Source of the DNA: Desulfovibrionales bacterium
GTDB lineage: Bacteria > Desulfobacterota > Desulfovibrionia > Desulfovibrionales > Desulfovibrionaceae
Reading direction: 5' to 3'
Assembly: GCA_030156255.1 (NCBI GenBank)
Contig: JASGMV010000033.1
Location: 1 to 43,823, forward strand
Length of the DNA: 43,823 nt
Shown here: positions 7,255 to 15,626 of the stretch, piece after piece
Layout of the letters: each line of letters begins with the position of its first letter
Position numbering within the stretch: the stretch's first letter is position 1
Program-made: the position numbers and the translations under genes
The notes under the pieces: model-generated
Told to the model about the DNA's origin: nothing
Database searches by the model: none
Seen by the model: only the letters and a program-made list of their open reading frames with translations

Positions 7255-9422
7255 CTATTTTTCGCGCAAGCGTTCGGCCAAAGCCTCGGACATGTGCCGG
7301 ACTCTGACGTTGGATTCGTGCTTGGCCAGACCGCCGCGAATCTGCATCACGCAGCCGGGACAATCCGTCACCAAAACGGAGGGGTCGGCCTCTCTGATGT
7401 GGTCCAGCTTGTTTTTCAGTATCTGCTCGGAGATGCGCGGGAACTTGACGGAATAGGACCCGCCGAAGCCGCAGCACACCTCTTCTTCCTGCATTTCGAC
7501 GTAGTCGTATCCGCCGGTGCGCAGCAACTCCCTGGGGGCGTCGTGCACGCCGAGCCCGCGGCACAGGTGGCACGGGGCGTGGTACGCCGCGCGAGGGCCG
7601 CCCTGGTCGAAGTCTTCCGCCCCAACCCCCAGCTTGTCGTGCATGAAGGAAGAGTAATCGATGATCTTCTCCGCGAACCGCTCGGCCATCAGTCGCCACT
7701 CCGGATCATTTTCGAACAGGTTGGGGTAGTTCTTCAAATGCGAAGCGCACGACGGACACAGCGTCACGATATTGTCCAGCGTAGCCGGGTCGAAGGCCTT
7801 GATGTTCTGCTTGGCCGTCTGCAGCTCGGCCGCGGTCTCACCCATCATCATGAGCGGCAGTCCGCAGCAGGTCTGGGACATGGGATAGCGGACGTCCGTC
7901 TGACGGCCGCGGAACGTTTCCAATCCGGCCTCCAGGTGCTCGGGAAACATGAAGTCCTGGGCGCAGCCGCCGAACAGGGCCACAGTAAAGCGCGGGTGGT
8001 CCACTTTTTCGCGCAGCTTGGGGAACTTGTCGCGGAACGGTGTATCGGCCATGCGCGGAATCTCGCGGAAACGGTGCTCCTTGGAGAGCAGCATGGGCAG
8101 ATGGCGTACGAACCGGGCCTTGCCGCCGTCCGACGTCTTGACCCCGAACGCCTTCTGAGCGAAACGCGCGCTGCGCAACAGACCGTGGAAGAATCGGCGG
8201 TTGGACATGGCCAGGCTCAGCAGCCGGGAGTCCAGTTCGTGGCCCTCCTGGTCCTGAATGCGCGCGACCAACGTCTTAGGCGCGGCAGGTCGATGCCCGC
8301 GGCGCAGACCGATTTGCACGCCTGGCAGTTGATGCAGTTCTTGACCAGATTCTTGGCATTGTCCCGTCCGTGGAAGAAATAGGTGAAAATCAAGCCGATG
8401 GCGCCGACGTAGATATGCCCGAAATGATGGCCGCCGACCATACGGAACACCGGGCAGACGTTGGCGCAGGCGCCGCAACGGACGCAGCGCAGTATCTGGC
8501 TGAACAACGGGTCCTTGGCCAAGGTGGTGCGGCCGTTGTCCAGGAAAACGATGTGGAAGATCTTTCGGTCGTTCCTGGCGGCCTTGCACTCCACGGGGCC
8601 GTGAATCCAGGTCACGTAGGAGGTGATGGCCTGGCCCGTGGCGTTGCGCGGCAGCACCCTGAGCACCTTCAGCGCCTCGTGCAGATTCGGAACCACTTTA
8701 TCCAGGCCCATCAGAGCGACATGGACGCGGGGCAGCGTGGTGAGCAGCCGGGCGTTGCCTTCGTTGGTGACGAATCCGATGGTTCCGCTGTCGGCCAAAC
8801 AAAAATTGGCCCCGGAAACGCCCATGTCTCCCTCCGCGAACTTCACCCGCAGCTCCCGCCGGGCCACCTTGACCAGCTTCTCGATGTCGTTGGACTGCAA
8901 AGCGCCCGTGACTTCGCTGAACAATTCGGCGACCTGGTCGCGCGACAGGTGGATGGCCGGCAGGACCATGTGCGAAGGGCCCTCATGGCGAAGCTGAATG
9001 ATCCATTCGCCCAGGTCGGCTTCGGTGATGTCCATCCCCTCTCCCGCCAAATGGCGGCTGAGCCTCACCTCTTCCGCGGTCATCGACTTGGACTTGACGA
9101 CCCGGGAGCAGCCTTCCTCCCGGGCGATGCGGGTAATGATGTCGGTGGCCTCGGCCGCTGTGCGGGCCAAATGCACCTGAACGCCCGCCGCCTCGGCGTT
9201 TTTCTTGAATTCCTGGTAAAGCTCCTCCATGCGCCCGATGGCGGAGTCCTTGGACTCGACCACCTCGGCGATCAGAGCCTGGGGGTCCAGCCCTGTAAAG
9301 GCGTTCTCCCGGCCCTGGGGATAGGCGCGGGCGAATTTGTCCATGGTGTTGTGCAGGAACGTATTGTCGATCGCCTCGCCGAGCTCCTCACGGTACGTCT
9401 TCAAATCTTTCGCTTGCTGCAT
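7255..9422 (-). pseudogene. fused LutB-LutA-type L-lactate dehydrogenase Fe-S protein, interrupted by a frameshift
   Basis: The N-terminal part (9422 down to 8278) is LutB/LldF-like: a LUD domain followed by two ferredoxin motifs (CVRCGACANVCP and CINCQACKSVC). The C-terminal part (to 7255) is LutA/LldE-like with two CCG domains (TCCGLP, CPSCASH, APCHLC, VCCGFGGSYSVKFP, DCPGCVMQI). Sulfate reducers encode these as one fused protein of a little over 700 residues. Here the frames differ: after GIDLPRL the first frame runs into non-homologous residues and stops at 8217, while KTLVARIQDQEG continues in the next frame. One base (or one plus a multiple of three) is missing near 8277/8278. If real, the gene is broken; a sequencing error is possible. 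Starts at ATG 9422, ten bases after the LutC-like gene. Confidence 0.75.
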
Positions 9423-9431
9423 GGCGTCCCC

Positions 9432-10091
9432 CTAGGCTCCGGCCTTTTTGTTTTTCTTGTCCAGGATCACGACGTGCATCTCCAAGGGGCCGTGGACGCC
9501 CAGGGCCAGCACGCGCTCGATGTCCGAGGTGCGGGACGCGCCAGTGATGAACGCGGTGTACGACGAATTCTTGAGTATCAGCCGGTTCACCGCCTTTTCG
9601 GCCGCAAAGGCGTCCGCAAAGATGTCCTTGCGGTCGACAACGGCCACAAAAACTTCGGAAACCATGGAGGAAAGACGCACCTCCTCGGAATCGGAATCCA
9701 GAACCACAGTGCCGGTGTCCGCGATGCCGACTTGGCACACGGCCAGGCCGATGTCGATGCCGGCGAGATGCTCGCGGTCGCGCATGCCCTCGTCAATGCA
9801 GAGAATCCCCTTCTCCTCGCACTTTTTTTTCAAAGAGCCGAAGTCGCGCTTGGACAGGTTGGGAGCGGCCACGACTTTGGCCCGTTTCGCCTCACACAAA
9901 CCCGCGGCCTTTTGGGAGAGCGCTTCCTCGCAACCCGGGATGAGAAGCTGGCACGCCTCCCTCTTGTCGCAGACGTCCACGACGTAGTCGAACACCTGGC
10001 TCATGGAGGCGGCTTGACTCACCACGCAGGAAACCGCCTCAGCTTTGCTGGTGAACATTTGAAGAGAATCGATCCCATTCTGGTTTGCCAT
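9432..10091 (-). CDS. LutC/LldG-like LUD-domain protein
   Basis: A 219-residue cytoplasmic protein with a LUD (lactate utilisation) domain; the GIADTGTVVLDSDSEEVRLSS segment region and the following conserved strands are typical of LutC/LldG. In sulfate reducers and Bacillus this protein is one of the subunits needed for L-lactate oxidation to pyruvate with LutA and LutB. The start at 10091 is preceded by GGAGGCGGC. It lies immediately upstream of the LutBA-like gene and follows the D-lactate dehydrogenase Fe-S gene after a 347-base gap, which is unusually large for this operon. It has no cysteine motif of its own, so electrons must pass through the Fe-S partner. Confidence 0.85.
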   Translation of the reverse strand: MANQNGIDSLQMFTSKAEAVSCVVSQAASMSQVFDYVVDVCDKREACQLLIPGCEEALSQKAAGLCEAKRAKVVAAPNLSKRDFGSLKKKCEEKGILCIDEGMRDREHLAGIDIGLAVCQVGIADTGTVVLDSDSEEVRLSSMVSEVFVAVVDRKDIFADAFAAEKAVNRLILKNSSYTAFITGASRTSDIERVLALGVHGPLEMHVVILDKKNKKAGA

Positions 10092-10438
10092 GCCGCCTCC
10101 ATGAAATTGCTACGCCTGCAGGCGCAGGTTGGTGTCGCCGAAATCAACGCCTCACAACAAGCGGGAACGGCCCGGGATCGAACCGGGACCGTTTCCTTGA
10201 GCCTCTCGCCGCAAAAATCAGGCCGTCGGCCAACGCCGCAGCCTTTTCGACTATTTCTTCGACGCCAGCCGCCGTCTCCTTCGCACCCCGCCTTGCGGCC
10301 CGGACGGCGGCGGCGAAGGCCGCCCCGCCCTGCGCAGAAGCCCCTGCACGGCGCCGCGGGCGCCGCGGGCGCCCCGGGTTTCCGTTGCTATGGTGTATCG
10401 ACGACTGGGCATGTCTTTCCTTTTTTTGGCGATCCGGC
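10092..10438 (-). other. intercistronic region with a strong hairpin
   Basis: The 347 bases between two lactate genes are GC-rich and hold no convincing gene. A 53-codon frame at 10251-10412 is Arg/Pro-rich and has an AAAGGAAAGAC before its ATG, but its composition looks non-coding. At about 10160-10195 the minus strand forms a hairpin (AACGGTCCCGG, loop TTCGAT, CCCGGGCCGTT) that resembles an isolated tRNA T-arm. No T-run follows it. It could be an mRNA processing or stability element that separates the D- and L-lactate parts of the transcript. Confidence 0.4.
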
Positions 10439-11722
10439 CTACGACAGGTTCTCGGCGTAGACCTCGATGACATGGCGCACCGGAATCTCTTGACGTCCCT
10501 GAGATAACATATCTGATATCTGCATGATGCACGCGGGGCAAGAGGTGGCGACCTCGGAAGCGCCGCTTTCGACAATATTTTTCGCTTTGCGCTGGCCGAT
10601 CTCGCAGGACAGGTCGTAATGCGCCAAGGAAAAAGATCCGCCGCAACCGCAGCACGAGGCGGCCTCGGCCATCTCGACGTACTCCACGTCCGGGTTCGCC
10701 TTGAGCAGAACGCGCGGCTGCGCCGTGACCTTCAGGGAGTTCCGCAGGTGGCACGGGTCGTGGTAGGTGACTTTCCGGCCGTTGTGCGCCGCTTCGATCG
10801 GCGCCACGCCCAGCTTGTCCACGAGCAGCTCCGAGATGTCCAAGACCTTCCCGGAGAGCGCCTTGGCTTTCACCTTCAACTCGGGGTCCCGAAGCATGAC
10901 CGGCCACACGTCCTTGAGGGTGGCGGCGCAGGTTGCGCAAACGGTCACCAGATAGTCGAAGGAGCCTTTTTCGAACAACTCCAGGTTGATTGCGGTCATG
11001 GTTTCAAAAGACGATTCATCGCCTGAGGATAAGGACGGGATGCCGCAACAAGCCTGGCCCGAGGGCAGAAACACGCCCACGCCGTAGTGGCGCAGGACCT
11101 TGAGGGCGGCCAGCGCCGTTTGCGGGTAGACCTTGTCCGCCATGCATCCCGGGAAGAAGGCGACTTTCAGTCCGGAGCTTCCCTTGGGCTCGTCCAACTC
11201 CTTTTGCAGCTTGTGCAAAGGCTTTGCGGCCAGATGCGGGAAATGCCGATCGCCCAGGGGAGAATGAAAGCGCGCGCAGGAGGTGCCGAGAACGTCGCTG
11301 ACCGGTTTGGCGAAGACGCCCTGCAGCTTGGAGCCCAAGCCGAGCAGGGAGTCAAAGAGCTTGGGCCGGGAAATCAGTTGATGGAAAATCAGCTTCTTGA
11401 CCGGCGACAGCCCCATGTACCCGGTCAGGATGGCCCGGGCCTTGAGGAAGATGTCCAAAATGTGAACGCCCGAGGGGCAGGAGGCCTGGCAGGAGCCGCA
11501 GAGCAGGCAGAGCTCCAAACGCTCCTTGACGCCTTCCGGATTCTTGATCATCTCGTGGGCCAAACCGTCGAGCAGGGCCAGTTTGCCCCTCGCCACGTCG
11601 GCCTCGCGCCCGGTCTTTGCAAATACCGGACAAGCCGCCTGGCACATGCCGCAACGCATGCAGCCTACGAGGTCGTCGTCCAACTCTCCCAGCAGTCTGA
11701 TCAGTTCGTGGATATCGGACAT
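10439..11722 (-). CDS. (Fe-S)-binding CCG-domain subunit of D-lactate dehydrogenase (GlcF-like)
   Basis: A 427-residue cytoplasmic electron-transfer protein. The N-terminus has two 4Fe-4S motifs (CMRCGMCQAACP near residue 21 and CLLCGSCQASCP near residue 72), the C-terminal two thirds has two CCG domains (ACCGIPSL, CATCA, HDPCHLRNS, SCCGCGGSFSL, SCPACIMQI). This is the layout of GlcF and of the Fe-S partner of the FAD D-lactate dehydrogenase in sulfate reducers, which passes electrons towards the quinone pool or the sulfate-reduction chain. It starts at ATG 11722 with GGGGGAAAT before it, eight bases after the dehydrogenase gene, so the two are co-translated. Confidence 0.9.
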   Translation of the reverse strand: MSDIHELIRLLGELDDDLVGCMRCGMCQAACPVFAKTGREADVARGKLALLDGLAHEMIKNPEGVKERLELCLLCGSCQASCPSGVHILDIFLKARAILTGYMGLSPVKKLIFHQLISRPKLFDSLLGLGSKLQGVFAKPVSDVLGTSCARFHSPLGDRHFPHLAAKPLHKLQKELDEPKGSSGLKVAFFPGCMADKVYPQTALAALKVLRHYGVGVFLPSGQACCGIPSLSSGDESSFETMTAINLELFEKGSFDYLVTVCATCAATLKDVWPVMLRDPELKVKAKALSGKVLDISELLVDKLGVAPIEAAHNGRKVTYHDPCHLRNSLKVTAQPRVLLKANPDVEYVEMAEAASCCGCGGSFSLAHYDLSCEIGQRKAKNIVESGASEVATSCPACIMQISDMLSQGRQEIPVRHVIEVYAENLS

Positions 11723-11730
11723 ATTTCCCC

Positions 11731-13116
11731 CTAACCCCAGAACATTTTGCCAGGATTGAGAATGCCCTTGGGATCAAGCGCCGCCTTCAGCCCGCGGCAC
11801 CATTCGATGGTGGCCGGCGAGGTCTCGTCCACCATCCACTTGGCCTTGCTGATGCCGATGCCGTGCTCGCCGGACAGCGTGCCGCCCAGAGACAGAGCTT
11901 CCTTGAAGATGGCGTCGATCCCGGCTTCGACCCGCTTCCACTCTTCCTTGTCACGCTTGTCGGTCGTGATGGTCGGATGCAGATTGCCGTCTCCGGCGTG
12001 GCCGAAGGTGCCTATGGAAATGTTGTACTCCTTGGCGATGCGCCGCAGGGCGTCCACCATGGCCGACATCTGGGAGCGCGGCACGGTGGCGTCCTCGAGT
12101 ATGCAGGTGGGCCTGAAATTGGCCAAGGCGGGCAGCGCGTCGCGCCGGGCCTGCCAGAGCCTGTCCTTGTGCGCGGCGTCGCGGGCCATCTCTATGGTCC
12201 GCACCCCTTCCTCCTTGCAGATTTTCTGCACCATGGCCGCTTCGTCCTGAACCTGCGCCGGATGGCCGTCCACTTCGATGAGCAGCAATGCGGCGGCGTC
12301 CGTAGGCAGGCCCGCGCTGCGGAATCCCTCCACCGTGCGAATGGTCACGTTGTCCATGATCTCCAGCGTGCACGGCATGATCTTGTTGCGGATGATGGCC
12401 GACACGGTGCGCGAGGCGTTCAGGATGTCGTCGTACACGGCCAGCATGGCCTGGGAGGCCCGCGGCGGCGGAACGAGCTTGAAGATGAGCTTGGCGAACA
12501 CGCCCAGCGTGCCCTCGGAGGAGCACATGAGCCCGGGCAGGTTGTAGCCGGTGACGCACTTGACCGTGCGCGAGCCGGAGGTGACCATCTCCCCGTTCAG
12601 GTCAAAGAAATCTATGCCCATGAGATAGTCCTTGGTCACGCCGTACTTCAGCCCGCGCAAGCCTCCGGCGTTCTCGGCCACGTTGCCGCCCAGCGTGGAC
12701 ACGGCCTGGGAGCCGGGATCGGGAGGATAGAACAATCCGCGGGAGGCGACCTCCGCAGCGAACTTGGCGGTGATCACGCCGGGCTGGCAGACGGCGTACA
12801 AGTCCTCTTCGTTGATCTCCAAAATCTCGTTCAAAGCTCCGGTGAGCACCACCACGCCGTCCTTCGGAGGAATGGTCCCGCCGGACAGGTTCGTGCCCGC
12901 GCCGCGGACCGCGAACGGCGTTCCTTTCTCATTGCAAACGCGCACGACCTGGGCGAGTTGCTCTTCGGTGGTGGGCCGAACCGCCACACTCGGCGTCTGG
13001 GACGGAAGCACGGCCGCGTCGTACGAATAGGCGTGCAAGTCGACTTCCTGGGTCATGACGTTCCCGGCCCCGACAATAGCCTCAAAATCTTTCACAATTT
13101 TGGCGTTATTGGCCAT
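11731..13116 (-). CDS. FAD-linked D-lactate dehydrogenase (GlcD/Dld family)
   Basis: A 461-residue flavoprotein oxidising D-lactate (or glycolate) to the 2-oxo acid. The N-terminal FAD-binding PCMH domain has VRPTTEEQLAQVV, FAVRGAGTNLSGG, the PDPGSQAVSTLGGNVAENAGG cofactor loop region and VKCVTGYNLPGLM. The C-terminal FAD-oxidase domain has GHAGDGNLHP and GEHGIG, the conserved histidine motifs of the family. AGGAGAACGCC precedes ATG 13116. The gene is followed by its Fe-S subunit and the L-lactate genes, matching the organic-acid oxidation locus of sulfate reducers, although the phosphotransacetylase and acetate kinase genes found there in some species are missing. D-lactate is the more likely substrate because of this context; glycolate cannot be excluded. 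Confidence 0.9.
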   Translation of the reverse strand: MANNAKIVKDFEAIVGAGNVMTQEVDLHAYSYDAAVLPSQTPSVAVRPTTEEQLAQVVRVCNEKGTPFAVRGAGTNLSGGTIPPKDGVVVLTGALNEILEINEEDLYAVCQPGVITAKFAAEVASRGLFYPPDPGSQAVSTLGGNVAENAGGLRGLKYGVTKDYLMGIDFFDLNGEMVTSGSRTVKCVTGYNLPGLMCSSEGTLGVFAKLIFKLVPPPRASQAMLAVYDDILNASRTVSAIIRNKIMPCTLEIMDNVTIRTVEGFRSAGLPTDAAALLLIEVDGHPAQVQDEAAMVQKICKEEGVRTIEMARDAAHKDRLWQARRDALPALANFRPTCILEDATVPRSQMSAMVDALRRIAKEYNISIGTFGHAGDGNLHPTITTDKRDKEEWKRVEAGIDAIFKEALSLGGTLSGEHGIGISKAKWMVDETSPATIEWCRGLKAALDPKGILNPGKMFWG

Positions 13117-13139
13117 GGCGTTCTCCTGGTTCCCGGCAG

Positions 13140-13640
13140 CCCCGGATGGACCGCCGCAGTGGTTTCAAACGAATAAAAACAAGCCTGGAGAAAGACACGG
13201 CGACCCATGAGAAAAGCCGCAACGCTTATCACCAGACCATACAGCAAAAAAGACCACAATGTCTTGCAAAGAATGACGCGCTCCACACCGAGCGCCCCCC
13301 AAACGGAGAACGGCGCGGCGGCGAATGCGCAAGACTTCCAGAATCGCAAACCAGGCGCGCAAGAATCTTCAGGACCATGGAGGCGGGCGATGAAGCCCGA
13401 CGCCAAGTTGAAAAAAGCAGGAATCATGGCCGGACTTCCGGCCGGGGACAATGCGCCGACGAGCAACTGGAAAGACTCCAAGGGGAAAAAATCGGTTCCG
13501 AGGACTTTTGAGACCGCGGCATAGTCCACCACGCTATACGAAAAATTAGGAGCCATCGCCGGCCGGTCGTCCCGCCAAAGACAACAGGCAAAAACATCGG
13601 CCGATCTTCGCCGCTTCACCCGACGGAAGCTTGCGCCGGC
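13140..13640 (-). pseudogene. decayed lactate permease remnant (C-terminal part)
   Basis: The minus-strand frame upstream of the D-lactate dehydrogenase translates to hydrophobic segments in the order seen at the C-terminus of LctP/LldP lactate permeases: NFSYSVVDYA, then FFPLESFQLLVGALSPAG, then VILCKTLWSFLLYGLVIS near the end. Conserved glycine and asparagine positions are lost and there is an unexplained insertion between the second and third block. No matching N-terminal half or start codon with ribosome site is seen in 13640-14090, where the frames are broken. Lactate permease is the usual neighbour of these dehydrogenase genes in sulfate reducers, which supports the reading. Confidence is limited because the match is short and by eye. 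Confidence 0.4.
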
Positions 13641-14097
13641 CGGCGCCTTTGGACAGGTTGCGTTGCAGCCGCTGCGTCGTCATCTTTGAGGCTCCGGTTG
13701 ATGATAATGTCTGGACGCCAACGCCATACCAAAATTTTTGGAGCTTGAGGACGCTTTTCTTTGAAAAGCGCGGGCTGCATTGCGAACGATTCAGGATAAC
13801 CGGCGCGCCCGCCCACGTCCTCGCTCCACGCCCAAACGCCGTCTCGCCCTCGGCGATCTGCGTCTTGCCCTGGCGCATCTCCTTTCGAACACCCGGCTTG
13901 CCGCCCCGCGCGGCGCCGGATCCTGCGAAAAATTTCCCTGCGCCGCGCTTGCCCGCCATCTTTACGGTTGCTTCATTACAAAAAGGGCGCCGCAAAGCCT
14001 TTGCACCGGCAAACATCAATTTTCCAGTATATTACGAAAAATTCTCGGCGCATAACAAAGCTGCTTCGCGCTCAACACGTGGAGATGAAAACAATTT
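13641..14097. other. non-coding stretch upstream of the permease remnant
   Basis: No frame here looks like a real protein on either strand. It may hold the eroded N-terminal part and promoter of the lactate permease. A small palindrome GCAAAGGCTTTGC on the minus strand (about 13995-14007) is the only structure noted. No sigma-54 -24/-12 element with correct spacing was found. Confidence 0.3.
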
Positions 14098-14146
14098 TTG
14101 TTCGGAAAAACGGACAAGACGCCTTCACTGTCCGAAAAATCAGACA
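14098..14146 (-). promoter_or_regulatory. two tandem 18-bp operator dyads for the lactate response regulator
   Basis: Two imperfect dyads lie 30 bases apart, about three helical turns: TGTTCGGAAAAACGGACA at 14099-14116 and TGTCCGAAAAATCAGACA at 14129-14146. Both match the perfect palindrome at 18770-18787. They sit just downstream of the response-regulator gene and upstream of the lactate permease remnant and the dehydrogenase operon, where enhancer sites for a sigma-54 activator would be expected. Confidence 0.65.
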
Positions 14147-14198
14147 AAAAAGGTAGGATCTCCAAAGCCGCCCCGGCGCCTCCGGGCCTCGACAGCAC

Positions 14199-15626
14199 CT
14201 ATAGTTGGTGAAGATGATGTTTCTTGAGCAATGCGTACAGATGGGACCGCGACAACCCGGAAACGTCCAGCATGGCCGTGACATCGCCCTCGGTTTCGGC
14301 GAGCAGGCGGGACAGATAGTCGCGCTCGAGTTGGCGCTTGTACGCCTTGAGCCCCGGCAGCGGCAAACAGGCGCCCACCGATGCGGCGGGCGGGGACGAA
14401 ACGGACGCAACCGGCGAGACGTCTTCACGGACGTCGGGCGCTTGCGAAGCGAAGCGGGCCTTGGCCGCCTTGACTCGCAACTCCAGCGGCAAGTGCATGG
14501 CGTACAGGGTCTTCTCGCAGCCGGACGTAACCACAGCCCGTTCAAGGACATTGAACAGCTCGCGCACGTTGCCCGGCCAATCGTGCGCCGCGAGCACTTC
14601 GAAAAAGTCCGCGGAAAAGCCTTTGGAGGGGAGGTCCTGCTCCTTGCACAACGCATCCACCTGCTCCACGGCCAGATTCTTGAGATCCTCGCCCCGCTCG
14701 CGCAACGGCGGCAGGCTCAGGTGCATGGTTTTCAAGCGAAAGAGCAAATCGGAGCGGAACGCCCCCTGGCGCACCATCGCTTCCAGGTCGCGGTTGGTGG
14801 CCGAGATGAGCCGGAAATCCGACCGGACTTCGTACGTCTCGCCCACCGGACGAAAACGCTTTTCCTGCAGCACGCGCAGCAGGGACTTCTGGAGCCCCAG
14901 AGGCAGTTCTCCCACCTCGTCCAGGAACAGGGTCCCGGTGTTGGCCATGGCGACCAGCCCCTTGCGGTCCTCGCTGGCGCCGGTGAAGGCGCCGCGGCGA
15001 TGGCCGAAAAGCGTGGACTCCACCAGCGTGTCGGTCAAGGAGGCGCAGTCCACGGCCACGAAGGGTTGGTCCGCCCTGTTGGAGTTGGCGTGGATGATCC
15101 GGGCGAACAACTCCTTGCCCGAACCGGTCTCTCCCGTAATGAGCACGGCGGACGCGGAGGCCGAGGCGGCCGCGACCTGGTCGTAGCAGGCCCGCATGGC
15201 CGGAGAGGAGCCCTTGACCTCGCCCATATTCAGGGCGCGGCGGCCGCCGCTGTTCGCCTTTTCCTCGTGGTAGCGGACGGCGCGGTCGAGGGACAATGAA
15301 ATCTGCTTGATGGACGCGGGCTTCACCAAGTAATCCCATACTCCGTTCTGAAGCGCCAGCTCGGCGCCGTCGGGGTCTCCGCGGCCGGTAAGAATAATCA
15401 CCTCGGGCGGAACGTCCATGGCCTGAACGTCGGCCATCAAGTCCATGCCGTTGCCGTCCGGTAGGCGCAGGTCCAGGAGTATGACGTCGTACGCATCCCG
15501 GCTCAGGCAGAGGCGCGCCGAGGCCAGATCGGCCGCCTCGCCGCAGTCGTACCGCCTCCGGCGGCCCAGGCTGCACATGGTCTCCCGGACGTCGATTTCA
15601 TCGTCAACGATCAGGATGCGGGGCAT
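14199..15626 (-). CDS. sigma-54-dependent response regulator of the lactate locus (NtrC family)
   Basis: A 475-residue activator. The receiver domain (residues 1-120) has the acidic pair D8-D9, phospho-acceptor D52 in LLDLRLP, and the conserved T and K (ILTG, VKP). The AAA+ domain has Walker A GETGSGKE, the GAFTGA loop that contacts sigma-54, and Walker B TLFLDEVGE. A Fis-type helix-turn-helix ends the protein (GDVTAMLDVSGLSRSHLYALL). The start at 15626 has GGAGGAGAA before it and overlaps the end of the kinase gene by 16 bases, so the two are coupled. In Desulfovibrio a regulator of this type controls the lactate oxidation operon; the dyads at 14098 and 18770 are its likely binding sites here. 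Confidence 0.9.
   Translation of the reverse strand: MPRILIVDDEIDVRETMCSLGRRRRYDCGEAADLASARLCLSRDAYDVILLDLRLPDGNGMDLMADVQAMDVPPEVIILTGRGDPDGAELALQNGVWDYLVKPASIKQISLSLDRAVRYHEEKANSGGRRALNMGEVKGSSPAMRACYDQVAAASASASAVLITGETGSGKELFARIIHANSNRADQPFVAVDCASLTDTLVESTLFGHRRGAFTGASEDRKGLVAMANTGTLFLDEVGELPLGLQKSLLRVLQEKRFRPVGETYEVRSDFRLISATNRDLEAMVRQGAFRSDLLFRLKTMHLSLPPLRERGEDLKNLAVEQVDALCKEQDLPSKGFSADFFEVLAAHDWPGNVRELFNVLERAVVTSGCEKTLYAMHLPLELRVKAAKARFASQAPDVREDVSPVASVSSPPAASVGACLPLPGLKAYKRQLERDYLSRLLAETEGDVTAMLDVSGLSRSHLYALLKKHHLHQL

Noticed and set aside
10160-10195. T-arm-like hairpin that could belong to a tRNA
   Set aside because: There is no D-arm, anticodon stem or matching acceptor strand nearby; it is kept only as an intercistronic hairpin.
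10251-10412. possible 53-residue basic peptide gene
   Set aside because: A ribosome-like site precedes it, but the Arg/Pro/Gly-rich composition is what any frame gives in this GC-rich stretch.
8370-10460. 696-codon plus-strand open frame across the lactate genes
   Set aside because: Long antisense frames are common in GC-rich DNA; the opposite strand encodes clear LUD and Fe-S proteins.
14199-14656. alternative minus-strand frame overlapping the end of the response-regulator gene
   Set aside because: Its composition is non-coding and it overlaps the helix-turn-helix region of a well-supported gene.
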